A stretch of 64,000 bases of DNA, taken from Bosea sp. 29B. Lineage in GTDB: Bacteria > Pseudomonadota > Alphaproteobacteria > Rhizobiales > Beijerinckiaceae. The notes under the pieces are model-generated. The model saw only the letters and a list, made by a program, of their open reading frames with translations. It was not told the DNA's origin and made no database searches. The position numbers and the translations under genes were made by a program. Positions 43,785 to 52,634 of this stretch are shown piece by piece (the stretch's first letter is position 1; every line of letters begins with the position of its first letter). The stretch is from positions 4,989,625 to 5,053,624 of the forward strand of contig NZ_LR733817.1 in the NCBI RefSeq assembly GCF_902506165.1, given 5' to 3'.

Positions 43785-45550
43785 CTCGCGCCCAGCTTGC
43801 CACCGTGAAGATCGTGGCCGTGCTGGCGCTCGCCGCGGCGCCTTTCCTGCTCAGCCCGTTCTCGATCACGCTGCTGAACTATGTCGGCATCTACTCGCTC
43901 GTCGCCGTCGGCCTCGTCCTGCTCACCGGCATCGTCGGCATCATCTCCTTCGGGCAGGCCGCCTTCATCGGCATCGCGGCCTATGCCACGGCCTGGGTCT
44001 CGGCGATCAACGGCCAGTCGCCCTGGCTCGGCCTCGTCCTGGCGATCGTCCTCACCTGCACCGTCGCGGCCGTGCTCGGACTGGTGACGCTGCGCCTGCA
44101 AGGGCATTTCCTCTCGCTCAGCACCATCGCCTGGGGGCTGTCGATCGGCTTCCTGTTCGGCAATATCGACGGGCTCGGCGGCTTCAACGGCCTGTCCAAC
44201 ATCCCGCCGATCTCGGTCGGCTCCTATGCGCTGAGCGAGGGCTGGCAGATCTACTACCTGATCTGGGCGTTCGTGGTGGTCGTGCTGATCCTGCTGCACA
44301 ACCTGCTGAACTCGCGCCTCGGCCGGGCCATGCGCACCATGCGCGGCGGCAAGACGCTGGTCGAAAGCCTCGGCGTCAGCGCCTATTGGGTCAATCTCAC
44401 CGCTTTCGTCATCGCCGCCTTCCTTGCGGCGCTGTCGGGCTGGCTCTACGCCCATCTCAGCCGCTTCATCAGCCCGACACCATTCGAGCCGCTGGCCGGC
44501 ATCGAATACCTGATGATGGCGATGATCGGTGGTGCGACCAGTCTGCTCGGCGGCATCGTCGGCGCGGCGGTCATCATCTTCCTGAAGAACGCGGTGCAGG
44601 ACTATCTGCCGCTGATCGCCAAGGGCGCCTCGGGCCAGCTCGAGATCGTCGTCTTCGCCAGCATCTTCATTTTGTTCCTGCAGCGTGCGCGGCAGGGCAT
44701 CGTGCCGTTCCTCTCGCGTTTCCTGCCTCAGCCGCAGCCGAAGCGCCCGGAGCCTGCGCCGCCCCTGCCGCTGCGCAAGCAGCCGGCGCCGGGCGAGGTG
44801 CTGCTGCAGGTCGAAGGCGCCGAGCGACGCTTCGGAGGGCTCATCGCCGTCAACAAGGTCTCGTTCGAGGTCCGCGCCGGCGAGATTCTAGGGCTGATCG
44901 GCCCCAACGGCGCCGGCAAGAGCACGATGTTCAACCTGTTGACGGGTGCGCTCGCCTGCAACAGTGGCAAGATCGTCTTCGCCGGCCGCAACATCGAGCG
45001 GCTCTCGCAAGCGAAGATCGCGCGTGCCGGCATCGCCCGCACCTTCCAGCATGTGAAGCTGCGCCCGCGCATGACGCTGCTCGACAACGTCCTGCTCGGC
45101 ACGTATTCGCGGACCAAGGCTGGTCTCATCTCCGGCGCCTTCCGGCTGGAGCGGCAGGAGGAGGCGAGCGCCCGCGCCGAGGCGATGCGGCAACTTGAAC
45201 GCATCGGCCTCGGCGATAATCCTTTCGAACTCGCCGGCAACCTTCCGCTCGGCAACCAGCGGCTGCTGGAGATTGCCCGTGCATTGGCGGCCGATCCGCT
45301 GCTGCTCGTCCTCGACGAGCCGGCAGCCGGCCTGCGCCGCAACGAAAAGCAGAAGCTCGCCGAGCTTCTCGCCAATCTGCGCCGCGAGCATGTCACCATC
45401 CTGCTGGTCGAGCACGACATGGAATTCGTCATGAACCTCGTCGACCGCATCGTCGTCATGGATTTCGGCACCAAGCTCTGCGAGGGCGATCCGGCCGCGA
45501 TCCGCAACGATGCCCGCGTGCAGGAAGCCTATCTGGGGAGCACGGTCTGA
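43781..45550 (+). CDS. Fused LivM permease - LivG ATPase
   Basis: 589 residues. Residues 1 to about 315 are a LivM permease ([67 protein letters not shown]). After a Pro-rich linker (about 320-340, [15 protein letters not shown]), a LivG ATPase domain follows, with Walker [10 protein letters not shown] about 374, [17 protein letters not shown] in the signature region, Walker [12 protein letters not shown] and H-loop LVEHDMEFV. Fusion of these two is known in some HAAT systems. The start overlaps the permease stop and the end overlaps livF by 1 bp. Confidence 0.88.
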   Translation: MTRAQLATVKIVAVLALAAAPFLLSPFSITLLNYVGIYSLVAVGLVLLTGIVGIISFGQAAFIGIAAYATAWVSAINGQSPWLGLVLAIVLTCTVAAVLGLVTLRLQGHFLSLSTIAWGLSIGFLFGNIDGLGGFNGLSNIPPISVGSYALSEGWQIYYLIWAFVVVVLILLHNLLNSRLGRAMRTMRGGKTLVESLGVSAYWVNLTAFVIAAFLAALSGWLYAHLSRFISPTPFEPLAGIEYLMMAMIGGATSLLGGIVGAAVIIFLKNAVQDYLPLIAKGASGQLEIVVFASIFILFLQRARQGIVPFLSRFLPQPQPKRPEPAPPLPLRKQPAPGEVLLQVEGAERRFGGLIAVNKVSFEVRAGEILGLIGPNGAGKSTMFNLLTGALACNSGKIVFAGRNIERLSQAKIARAGIARTFQHVKLRPRMTLLDNVLLGTYSRTKAGLISGAFRLERQEEASARAEAMRQLERIGLGDNPFELAGNLPLGNQRLLEIARALAADPLLLVLDEPAAGLRRNEKQKLAELLANLRREHVTILLVEHDMEFVMNLVDRIVVMDFGTKLCEGDPAAIRNDARVQEAYLGSTV

Positions 45551-46269
45551 TGGCGCTGCTATCCCTCCGCAACGTCAGCGTTTCCTACGACAAGGTGGAG
45601 GCCGTCCGCGGCGTCTCGCTGGACGTCGAGGCGGGCCAGATCGTCTCGGTGATCGGGCCGAACGGAGCCGGCAAGACGACGATGATGCTGGCGACCATGG
45701 GGCTTCTGCCGTTGGCTGGGGAGGTGACCTTCGAGGGCTCCAGCCTCACCGGGCTCGACGTCGAGGAGCGCGTCGAGCGTGGCATCTGTCTCGTGCCGGA
45801 AAAGCGCGAGCTGTTCGCCGACATGTCCGTCGCCGACAATCTGATCCTCGGTTCGTACAGCCTGAAGGACCGCTCCGGCGTCGATGCGGCCCTGCAGCAA
45901 GTCTATCAGCGCTTCCCGCGGCTGCAGGAGCGCCGGCGTCAAAAGGCCGGCACGCTGTCGGGCGGCGAGCGCCAGATGCTGGCGCTGGGCCGCGCCCTGA
46001 TGGCCAAGCCGAAGCTGCTCATCCTCGACGAGCCGAGCCTGGGTCTGGCGCCGCTCATCGTGCGCGAGATCTTCAGGACGATCTCCTCCCTGCGCGAGCT
46101 CGGCGTCTCGGTGTTGCTGGTCGAACAGAATGCCCGCGCCGCACTCGAGACCGCCGATTACGGCTATGTGCTGGAGACCGGCGAGATCGTCCAGCAGGGC
46201 AAGGCAGATACCTTGATCCACGATCCAAAGCTCATCGCCGCCTATCTTGGGGGCGGCGAGGGGCACTAA
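45550..46269 (+). CDS. livF: LivF-type ABC transporter ATPase
   Basis: 239 residues. Walker [10 protein letters not shown] about 38-46, signature LSGGERQML about 137, Walker [15 protein letters not shown], and H-loop region [11 protein letters not shown], the normal LivF pattern with Gln-Asn at this place. ATG overlaps the last base of the fused gene's stop. Completes the second Liv-type importer. Confidence 0.9.
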   Translation: MALLSLRNVSVSYDKVEAVRGVSLDVEAGQIVSVIGPNGAGKTTMMLATMGLLPLAGEVTFEGSSLTGLDVEERVERGICLVPEKRELFADMSVADNLILGSYSLKDRSGVDAALQQVYQRFPRLQERRRQKAGTLSGGERQMLALGRALMAKPKLLILDEPSLGLAPLIVREIFRTISSLRELGVSVLLVEQNARAALETADYGYVLETGEIVQQGKADTLIHDPKLIAAYLGGGEGH

Positions 46270-46323
46270 AACCGTTGCGCCGACTTGCCAACGCATTGCT
46301 GGAATGCGCGACAGCATTCATGG

Positions 46324-46348
46324 CCGACAAAAACCCGAGTTTTGTCGG
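46324..46348. other. Perfect hairpin after second transporter operon
   Basis: Perfect 9-bp arms CCGACAAAA / TTTTGTCGG (46324-46332 and 46340-46348), 7-base loop, 55 bp after livF and 91 bp before the acetyltransferase start. The A/T-rich inner pairs and the lack of a following T-run make a classic terminator doubtful; an operator or RNA element is equally possible. Confidence 0.45.
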
Positions 46349-46438
46349 TGAGGGCGAGAGTTTCGCTGACTCGATTGCCAGAGGCGGCTGGCACTTCCGC
46401 CCGGGAAATCAGCCGGCGGCGTTTCCAGGGATATCCGG

Positions 46439-47248
46439 ATGACCGAAGAAGAGCGCATCGCCAGAAGCGCAAGGCCTGTCACGGTGGCAAGCCTAGGGGG
46501 AGACCTGCTGTCGCTGGGGGTAGCACGTGGAGACACGCTTCTCGTCCACGCCTCCCTCAGCTCTCTCGGCTGGGTGAATGGCGGGCCGGTCGCGGTGATC
46601 CAAGCTCTGCTTGAAGCGGTCGGGCCCGAGGGCACCATCGTCATGCCGGCGCAGTCGGCGGACCTGACCGACCCTGCCAACTGGGGCGCTCCACCCGTTC
46701 CGGCGTCATGGCATCAGACGATCCGCGAGACGATGCCGGCTTACGATCCCGGCACGACGCCGACGCGGGACATGGGCAGGGTCGCCGAGCTGTTCCGTGG
46801 CTGGCCCGGAACCCAGCGCAGCGATCATCCGTCGGCCTCGTTTGCGGCGCTGGGCCCGCTCTCCCGGCAGATCATCGGCCATCACGATCTGGCCGATCCG
46901 CTGGGGGAGGGCTCGCCGCTCGGCGTGCTCTACCGCCTTGATGCCAGGGTCCTGCTGATCGGTGTCGATTTCGACAAGTGCACCGCCTTGCATCTTGCCG
47001 AGCGCCGGGCCTGGCCCGACCGGCCGAGGATCACCGAGGGTGCGCCGCTGATGCGCGACGGGCAGCGGCAATGGGTCGCCTTCGACATCCCGAGCGTAAT
47101 GGATGGTGCTGCGTTTCTGCCGATCGGAGCGAGCGTGCTGCGATCGGGAATGGCCACTGCGCGTTCGCTCGGTGAGGGCCGAGGAATCCTGGTCAGGATG
47201 CGGCCGCTCGTCGATCACGCCGTCGAGCTATGGACCTCCGGCCGGTGA
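46439..47248 (+). CDS. AAC(3)-family (aminoglycoside 3-N-acetyltransferase-like) acetyltransferase
   Basis: 269 residues, the length of the AAC(3) family. Family features: GDTLLVHASLSSLGWVNGG near the N-terminus, GTIVMPAQS, RDMGRVAELFR, HPSASFAALGP and GEGSPLGVLYRLDARVLLIGVDFDKCTALHLAE. These proteins transfer acetyl from acetyl-CoA to an amino group. Many chromosomal homologues (YokD/FrbF type) do not confer resistance, so the true acceptor is unknown. ATG 46439 fits the family start. Follows the second transporter operon by 169 bp. Confidence 0.82.
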   Translation: MTEEERIARSARPVTVASLGGDLLSLGVARGDTLLVHASLSSLGWVNGGPVAVIQALLEAVGPEGTIVMPAQSADLTDPANWGAPPVPASWHQTIRETMPAYDPGTTPTRDMGRVAELFRGWPGTQRSDHPSASFAALGPLSRQIIGHHDLADPLGEGSPLGVLYRLDARVLLIGVDFDKCTALHLAERRAWPDRPRITEGAPLMRDGQRQWVAFDIPSVMDGAAFLPIGASVLRSGMATARSLGEGRGILVRMRPLVDHAVELWTSGR

Positions 47249-47391
47249 GACGCCTTGTCATCGTTGCGATCCTCGCCGGATTGGGCTGCCTGGCCGTGTT
47301 GCTTGCGGCTCTGGCCCTTTCCGGCTTCGCCGATGTGCCGTGCCAGGACAGCAGCTGGGACGCGGCGAAGAAGACGTGCATCCCCTATTGA
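47230..47391 (+). CDS. Small membrane protein with C-terminal Cys pair
   Basis: 53 residues, overlapping the acetyltransferase end by 19 bp in another frame. Basic start MDLRPVRR, then one strong transmembrane segment (about 9-32, LVIVAILAGLGCLAVLLAALALSG split by a Cys), then a short tail ADVPCQDSSWDAAKKTCIPY with two Cys that could form a disulfide outside the membrane. Such C-x(n)-W-x(n)-C-x-P tails recur in small alphaproteobacterial membrane proteins of unknown role. Existence is inferred from the membrane segment and the coherent frame. Confidence 0.5.
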   Translation: MDLRPVRRLVIVAILAGLGCLAVLLAALALSGFADVPCQDSSWDAAKKTCIPY

Positions 47392-47571
47392 GAGCGAGCG
47401 GATGAGCAGCAAAATCCTCAACGTTTGTTGCGGGTGAGGCAGTTGCCGCGCCGTTCGCCGGGGCGACGCGGTAATCCCGAAGGGACGGCGGGGTATCTTC
47501 CTGCTTCGTTGCTAATGCCTCTGTCGGCGCTAGCGTGACGTGCAGAAGCCATTCGCCGAGAGGCGGTTCAG

Positions 47572-47796
47572 ATGGTCATCACGCTCGTCATCTTCGCGGC
47601 TTATCTGGGTATCGCTAGCCTGATCGCGGTCAATTCGGTTCTCGAAGCCGAGCGCGATCGGCTCACCGCGAAAGACATCCTCGTCGTCGCTCTGGTCTGC
47701 GCCTTCTGGCCGCTCGTCGCCTGTGTCCTGCTGCTGGCACAAGGACGACGGAAGCTCGGTCTTGGGCAGCGCCAATGTCTGCCCACGATGCGCTGA
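47572..47796 (+). CDS. Small two-helix membrane protein
   Basis: 74 residues. Two hydrophobic segments: about 2-22 (VITLVIFAAYLGIASLIAV) and about 37-56 (ILVVALVCAFWPLVACVLLL), joined by a charged stretch EAERDRLTAKD; basic C-terminus. AGAGG-like ribosome site about 8 bp before ATG 47572. No family recognised. No other gene is seen in the 180 bp before it. Confidence 0.5.
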   Translation: MVITLVIFAAYLGIASLIAVNSVLEAERDRLTAKDILVVALVCAFWPLVACVLLLAQGRRKLGLGQRQCLPTMR

Positions 47797-47818
47797 CGCT
47801 TCAGCGCCGGACAACCGG

Positions 47819-47851
47819 CATCCCGGCGGGCTGGAATGGCCCGTCGGGATG
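47819..47851. terminator. Hairpin between small membrane protein and glycosyltransferase genes
   Basis: Arms CATCCCG-g-CGGGC and GCCCG-t-CGGGATG around a six-base loop. Placed between convergent gene ends (47796 plus, 47888 minus), so a terminator is reasonable, but no clear T-run follows on either strand. Confidence 0.45.
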
Positions 47852-47887
47852 TGGTTTGCCAGAGCAGCCGACCTGGTGACTGGTGGA

Positions 47888-48739
47888 TCAGAAATGCGCC
47901 TTCGGCTGAAGCTTCAGCGTCGCGCGCGTCGAGTCGGCCACCTTCGACAGCAGCCAATCGGGATTGCCGAGATTGAAATAGCTCTTCAGCAGGACCCGCC
48001 AGAACAGGCGCTCCGCCTGCGATGAAGGCCCGTGCTGGGCGTAGACCTTCGCGCATTCGGCGGCGGTGCGGCTGCCATGGATCGCGCTATTGTTGACGCC
48101 CGTCCGTCGGAAGCAGGCGATCGGCTGGGTGATCCGGCCATAGGGTTCCTTCACCAGGGCTCGGCAGAACATGTCGTAGTCGCCGGCATCTCTGTAGGCG
48201 ATGTCGAACCCGCCCAGTTCCTCGAAAAAGGTCCGGGAGAAATAGGTCGCCATGTGCATGATCGGATTCCAGCCCAGGCAGACGAGCATGGCAGGCGTCA
48301 TCCAGTTCGGGGGCGCCGCGAGCCCGCCGAGGCCGTGTCCGTTCGAATCGATCCATCGGATCGCGCCGACCACCCAGCGCCGGCGGGTCTTGCGGTAGGC
48401 GTCGACGACAGCCGCCGCCGCGCCCGGGAGCATCACGTCGTCGGCGCCCAGGAAGCCCAGCAATTCGCCCGAGGAATTGAAGGAGCCCTTGTTGATGGCG
48501 TCGAAGATGCCGCTGTCCTTGCCCTGCATCACCTTCAGTCCGTAGCTGCGGGCGAGCTCCACGGTTCCATCGGTGCTGCCGCCATCGACGATGACGTGCT
48601 CGATCTCGATCCCGCGCGTCGCGTTCCGGCGCGCGGATTCGATGCATTCCTTGAGATAGTCGACGGCGTTCAGCGTCGGGGTCACTATTGTCACGATCAT
48701 TGGCGCAGTTCCGCTGCTGGAGCCGGTGCGGTCAGACAT
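47888..48739 (-). CDS. Family 2 glycosyltransferase
   Basis: 283 residues, GT-A fold: IVTIVTPTLNAVDYLKECIESA, VDGGSTDGTVE, FDAINKG and GADDVML with the metal-binding acidic pair, then GDYDMFCRAL. Members transfer a sugar from a nucleotide sugar to a lipid or glycan on the cytoplasmic side of the membrane. The start overlaps the end of a LuxR regulator gene by 8 bp; Met14 (48700) is an alternative. Probably part of exopolysaccharide synthesis with the 54-60 kb genes. Confidence 0.88.
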   Translation of the reverse strand: MSDRTGSSSGTAPMIVTIVTPTLNAVDYLKECIESARRNATRGIEIEHVIVDGGSTDGTVELARSYGLKVMQGKDSGIFDAINKGSFNSSGELLGFLGADDVMLPGAAAAVVDAYRKTRRRWVVGAIRWIDSNGHGLGGLAAPPNWMTPAMLVCLGWNPIMHMATYFSRTFFEELGGFDIAYRDAGDYDMFCRALVKEPYGRITQPIACFRRTGVNNSAIHGSRTAAECAKVYAQHGPSSQAERLFWRVLLKSYFNLGNPDWLLSKVADSTRATLKLQPKAHF

Positions 48740-49484
48740 GCCGAGGCGCGATCGCCATCTCGGGCCTCGCGGGGATGATCGGCATCGGCGCCGCTTCCGC
48801 GGTATCGGCCTCTTCGACGACCGGAATCCGGGTCACCGCGTTCTGCATGGCCCACATCGCGGCCTGGGTCCGGTTCCTGACCCGGACCTTCCGAAGGATC
48901 GCCTTGACGTGCACCTTCACGGTGGCTTCGGCGATCTCCAGTTTGCGTGCGATCACCTTGTTGGACTCGCCGAGCATGAGACCTTCCAGGATGCTCACCT
49001 CGCGGGCCGAAAGCCCCTGGAACGGGGAGCCGTCAGCCCGGCGTTGTACGCCCTGCAGCAGGCGCTGCGGCTCGACCGCGACCTCGGAGAGTTGCGACAG
49101 CAGCTCGGGCGGAAACACTGCGCCGTTGGCGATGACGACTTCCAGCGAGGTGATGAGATCTTGCGCCGAGACGGACTCGACGAGATAGCCGACCGCACCG
49201 AGCTGCATCGCGCGATGCATCAACTCGCGGCTGCCACGCAGGGCGAGCGCGACGATCTTGGCGCTCTTGAACTGCCTCTTGATGTCGCCGACGATAGAGC
49301 AGGACATGTCATCGATCACGACGATGAAGAGGTCCGGTGTTTGCTGGCCGATATCGTATCGGTGAAGGTCGAGACTGGCGGTTCGCTGGCTTACGTGGAA
49401 GCGAGCACCATCCAACAACTTGGTTATGCCTTCGCGCAGAAGGGCATTGTCGCTCAGTACAGCGGTCTCGATGATGTCTGACAT
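48732..49484 (-). CDS. LuxR/NarL-type response regulator with atypical receiver
   Basis: 250 residues. Receiver-like domain 1-125: a probable phospho-Asp at 58 (VVIDDM), but the usual N-terminal acidic pair is weak (VLSDNALLREGI). LuxR-type HTH at about 158-220: LSAREVSILEGLMLGESNKVIARKL, then AEATVKVHVKAILRKVRVRNRTQA. ATG 49484 follows GAGGGAAG. It overlaps and probably controls the glycosyltransferase gene. Residues after 220 form an Ala/Pro-rich tail. Confidence 0.85.
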   Translation of the reverse strand: MSDIIETAVLSDNALLREGITKLLDGARFHVSQRTASLDLHRYDIGQQTPDLFIVVIDDMSCSIVGDIKRQFKSAKIVALALRGSRELMHRAMQLGAVGYLVESVSAQDLITSLEVVIANGAVFPPELLSQLSEVAVEPQRLLQGVQRRADGSPFQGLSAREVSILEGLMLGESNKVIARKLEIAEATVKVHVKAILRKVRVRNRTQAAMWAMQNAVTRIPVVEEADTAEAAPMPIIPARPEMAIAPRHV

Positions 49485-49702
49485 CGGTACTTCCCTCTTA
49501 CTCGACACAAAACTGGGGTGGCGGACGCAGCGAGGCGCATATCGCCCAGTCGCGTCAGCGGAGGTATTCCGTAGCGCTGTTTGAGAAATTCCGAGATGAA
49601 GCAGGCGGTGACTAATCCGAAACGGCCACAAAGTGACACTGAGGGATGCAAACACCCTGAATGTCATCGTTAATAATTAGTTCATTCGGATGTAGTCGTC
49701 TT

Positions 49703-49732
49703 GTCAGGAAAAATACGATCCCGTCAGGAAAA
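49703..49732. promoter_or_regulatory. Direct repeat upstream of the LuxR regulator
   Basis: GTCAGGAAAA occurs at 49703-49712 and 49723-49732, exactly 20 bp apart (two helical turns), in the 376-bp gap 49485-49860. This spacing suits two protomers of a LuxR-type activator. The rest of the gap shows nothing else I can assign. Confidence 0.4.
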
Positions 49733-49860
49733 TCCTTACACGCGACCTGCGACAAAGCGTCCGATTTCACCAGCTTGGCTTGCAATTTGGGAGAGAGATT
49801 GTCTTCAGGTTGCCGTAGAGGAAGGCGGTCGATGCTCGGCCGCTTTCTACGCGAGCCGCT

Positions 49861-50541
49861 TCAGCCGGTCGGGTCGGTCTTGAGGATGCGGATCAGATCC
49901 TTGGCGAGCACGGCCGCCTCGGTGCGATTGCGGACGTTGAGCGTCCGCATCAGTGCCGAGACGTGGATCTTGGCCGTCGGCTCCGCGATATGGAGGGCCT
50001 GGGCGATCTCCCGGTTCGAGAGCCCGTCCGCCAGCAGCGCCAAGACGTCCCGCTGCCGGCGCGTCAGCCCGAACGGATCCTGCTGCGAGCTGCTCCGGCG
50101 CTGCGGCGCCTCGCGAGAGCGGTAGGCCTCGGCGGCGGAGCCGAACGGGGTGAGGCCGCGGGGCACCGCGAGGCGACCGGCGAGAACCTCCTGGACCGCC
50201 TCGATGATCTCGTCGTCCCGCTGCAGCTTCGAGATGAAGCCGTGGAACCCCTCCGCGATGTAATGGAGGACCTGATCGAAGGTGCCGTTACCCGAGATGA
50301 CGACGTAGCGTGTCGTCGGGGAGGCTCGCTTGAAATCCCAGATGATCGCCGGATCGGTGGATCCCGTCAGGCCAAGGCTGACCAGCACGAGATGGATCGG
50401 CTGTTCCTCCATCAGGTTACGCATCAGGCCGTCGAAGTCTTCGGCTTCGAGAAGCTCGGCCTCTGGCAAGGCGGCCTGCAGGATCGTGCGCAGGCCCGTG
50501 CGGTAGAGCGCATGTTCGTCGGCAACGAGAATCCTTGCCAT
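49861..50541 (-). CDS. LuxR-type regulator with receiver lacking the phospho-acceptor Asp
   Basis: 226 residues. Receiver fold starts RILVADEHALYRTGLRTIL, but the phospho-acceptor position reads LVLVSLGLTG: Ser55 where the canonical regulator next door has Asp55. LuxR HTH at about 155-215: LTRRQRDVLALLADGLSNREIAQAL, then AEPTAKIHVSALMRTLNVRNRTEA. It is therefore probably phosphorylation-independent, a ligand-bound or dimerisation-controlled regulator. Single gene between two other regulator genes on the same strand. Confidence 0.85.
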   Translation of the reverse strand: MARILVADEHALYRTGLRTILQAALPEAELLEAEDFDGLMRNLMEEQPIHLVLVSLGLTGSTDPAIIWDFKRASPTTRYVVISGNGTFDQVLHYIAEGFHGFISKLQRDDEIIEAVQEVLAGRLAVPRGLTPFGSAAEAYRSREAPQRRSSSQQDPFGLTRRQRDVLALLADGLSNREIAQALHIAEPTAKIHVSALMRTLNVRNRTEAAVLAKDLIRILKTDPTG

Positions 50542-50796
50542 GGTCGTGCCGCCGCTCTGGTCGCTTTTTCGGTGGGGATGCGGCCGTGATGTCGGGCTCC
50601 GCCGGTCGAAGGCGGTTCTCGAGCGCAGGCCCCTATCCCCGGTCTGTCGTAGCGGGAACGGCTCTTCAAGTCGCGACGCTCTTCGGGGGATGCCGTTGCA
50701 GGGGCGTGGCCATTATTGTGTCAGTCACGCCAAGCTGAGTACTCCGCACAGGAGCAAGTCTGGCAGTTCAACGCGCCAACGGCTTAGTCAGTATCG

Positions 50797-51456
50797 TCAG
50801 ACGTCGAGAATCCAGCCATGGCTGGCGCCGTATCTGATGATGTCGAGACGTGAGTGCAGCATCAGCTTCTTGCAGGCCCTGTAGCGGTAGGTCTCGACCG
50901 ATTTGATGCCGAGGCCCACGCGTCGGGCGATCTCCTTGTTGGAGTGACCGACCGCAGCCAGGCGCAGGACCTGCATCTCGCGATAGGTCAGCGTGTCGCT
51001 CGCGGTCGCCGTGCTCACGCCGGCCGCCGGACACAGCTTGCGAATCCATTCCGAGCGGAAATCCTCCAGCTCGGAATCGATGTAGACCCCGCCGCTCAGG
51101 ACCGTCCTCAGCGCCTGGGCCACCTTGTCGCCCGCCGATGCCTTGAGGACGTAGCCGCGAATGCCGGCCCTCAGCGCCTTCTGGACATAGCTCGGCTCTT
51201 CGTAGTGGGTCAGCATGACGATCAGGGTGTCGGGCAGTTCTTCGAGGATGCGCTCGGCCAGCGTCAGGCCGCTCATGCCGGGAAGCCCCATGTCGAGAAC
51301 CGCGAGGTCCGGGCGCTGTCCACGGACGAGCGCGAGCGCCTCCGCCGCGCAACTCGCCTGTCCCACCAGCTCGAAATCCGGCAGGCCGAGCACGAGGGCC
51401 TTCAGTCCGGCCAGAACGACCGGGTGGTCGTCGACCAGGATGATCCGCGTCGTCAC
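50797..51456 (-). CDS. NarL/DegU-type response regulator
   Basis: 219 residues, canonical receiver: acidic residues in ILVDDHPVVLAGLKALV, phospho-acceptor Asp55 in AVLDMGLPG, Thr in MLTHYEE and Lys in YVLKAS. LuxR HTH (LTYREMQVLRLAAVGHSNKEIARRVGLGIKSVETYRYRACKKL split over 153-200). The start overlaps the sensor kinase stop by 4 bp, so it is the cognate regulator of that kinase. Confidence 0.92.
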   Translation of the reverse strand: MTTRIILVDDHPVVLAGLKALVLGLPDFELVGQASCAAEALALVRGQRPDLAVLDMGLPGMSGLTLAERILEELPDTLIVMLTHYEEPSYVQKALRAGIRGYVLKASAGDKVAQALRTVLSGGVYIDSELEDFRSEWIRKLCPAAGVSTATASDTLTYREMQVLRLAAVGHSNKEIARRVGLGIKSVETYRYRACKKLMLHSRLDIIRYGASHGWILDV

Positions 51457-52634
51457 GAGGGGACGCTCCGCGGCGCGACGCCGGTCAGGGGAGCGACCGC
51501 GGTGACGATCGTGCCCTTGCCGCAGCGTGGCCCGATACCCAGCGTCCCGCCGAGATCCGCCATGCGCTGGCGCATGCCATGAAGCCCGATGCCGGTGTGG
51601 ATGCCATCTCCCGGCCGCTCGGGCTGGCTTCGAAGCCCGGCGCCGTCGTCGGCTATGGTCAGCGAGACAGACGTGCTTGCGAAGTCCAGGACGACATCGA
51701 GCTTTCGCGCGCCGAGTGCGTGTTTGAGAGTGTTCGTCAGCGCCTCCTGCGCCACCCGGTAGAGTGCGTCCTCGATGACGGCAGGCATCGGGTCGGGCTC
51801 GGGCCCCTTCTTCCTGAAGCAGAGATTGAGCCGCCCATCCGCGGCGAACGAGGTCGCCATGGCCTCGATGGCACGGCTGAAGCCGAGCTCCTCGACGATG
51901 CGGGGGCGGCCGCTGATGACGGCATGGTGGATCTTTCGCCCGACCCCGGCGACATGCTCGACGATCTCTTCGATGCGCCGTTTCGCCAGTCCCTTCGTGC
52001 TCTCCTGCAAGACTCTCAGCTCGACGAGGACCTGGGCCATCTCTTGCCCGGCATGGTCGTGCAGGTCCCGTGCAATGCGCTCGCGCTCGTCGGTCCGGAT
52101 GTGGTTGAGCTCGTCCTGGAGTTGATGCGTCCGAGCCTCCACGACCCGCAGCGCCTCGGCGACGAAGCAGTATTGCTCGACCAGCCGGAGGCGGTCGCTG
52201 CGCAACTCGTCGAATTGCTGCATGGCAAGGCGACGCTGCCGCTCGGCCGTCAAGCGTCTCAATCGCTCCGCAACTGCCGAGAACCGCGGATCGAGCAGGG
52301 GAAAGAACCGCAGGAGGAGCGTCGCCGGCTGGCTCTTGCGCCGCGGGACCAGGACATTGCCGAAGCAGCGGTAATCGCCGGCGCCATCTGAGCCAGTGAA
52401 GCTGACCCTTTCGATCAGGGGCTGGCGCGAGCCCGAGCAGGCGAGGAGATAAGTCCGCAAGGCATCGACCCGGCTCGCGCAGATATCGAGCAGCGACGTG
52501 GCTGCGTGGCCAGGGGCAAGCAGCTGGCTTGCGGCGCGATTGAGCGCGCGGATGCTTCCGTCGGTCAGGGCGACGACCGATGGCTCGAGATAGACCTCGA
52601 GATCCAGCTCATGCCGAAGCTGCAGATGCATCAT
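51453..52634 (-). CDS. NarX/DegS-type sensor histidine kinase, soluble
   Basis: 393 residues, no clear membrane segment. An N-terminal PAS-like part (1-120), then a coiled-coil-like helix (120-180). HisKA_3 phospho-acceptor His192 is in RIARDLHDHAGQEMAQ. The HATPase_c domain has its N-box in EALTNTLKHA and G-box in ADDGAG and GLHGMRQRM. Transfers phosphate to the adjacent NarL-type regulator. It overlaps the upstream small gene by 26 bp. A soluble sensor suggests a cytoplasmic signal, perhaps through the upstream Cys-rich protein. Confidence 0.9.
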   Translation of the reverse strand: MMHLQLRHELDLEVYLEPSVVALTDGSIRALNRAASQLLAPGHAATSLLDICASRVDALRTYLLACSGSRQPLIERVSFTGSDGAGDYRCFGNVLVPRRKSQPATLLLRFFPLLDPRFSAVAERLRRLTAERQRRLAMQQFDELRSDRLRLVEQYCFVAEALRVVEARTHQLQDELNHIRTDERERIARDLHDHAGQEMAQVLVELRVLQESTKGLAKRRIEEIVEHVAGVGRKIHHAVISGRPRIVEELGFSRAIEAMATSFAADGRLNLCFRKKGPEPDPMPAVIEDALYRVAQEALTNTLKHALGARKLDVVLDFASTSVSLTIADDGAGLRSQPERPGDGIHTGIGLHGMRQRMADLGGTLGIGPRCGKGTIVTAVAPLTGVAPRSVPS

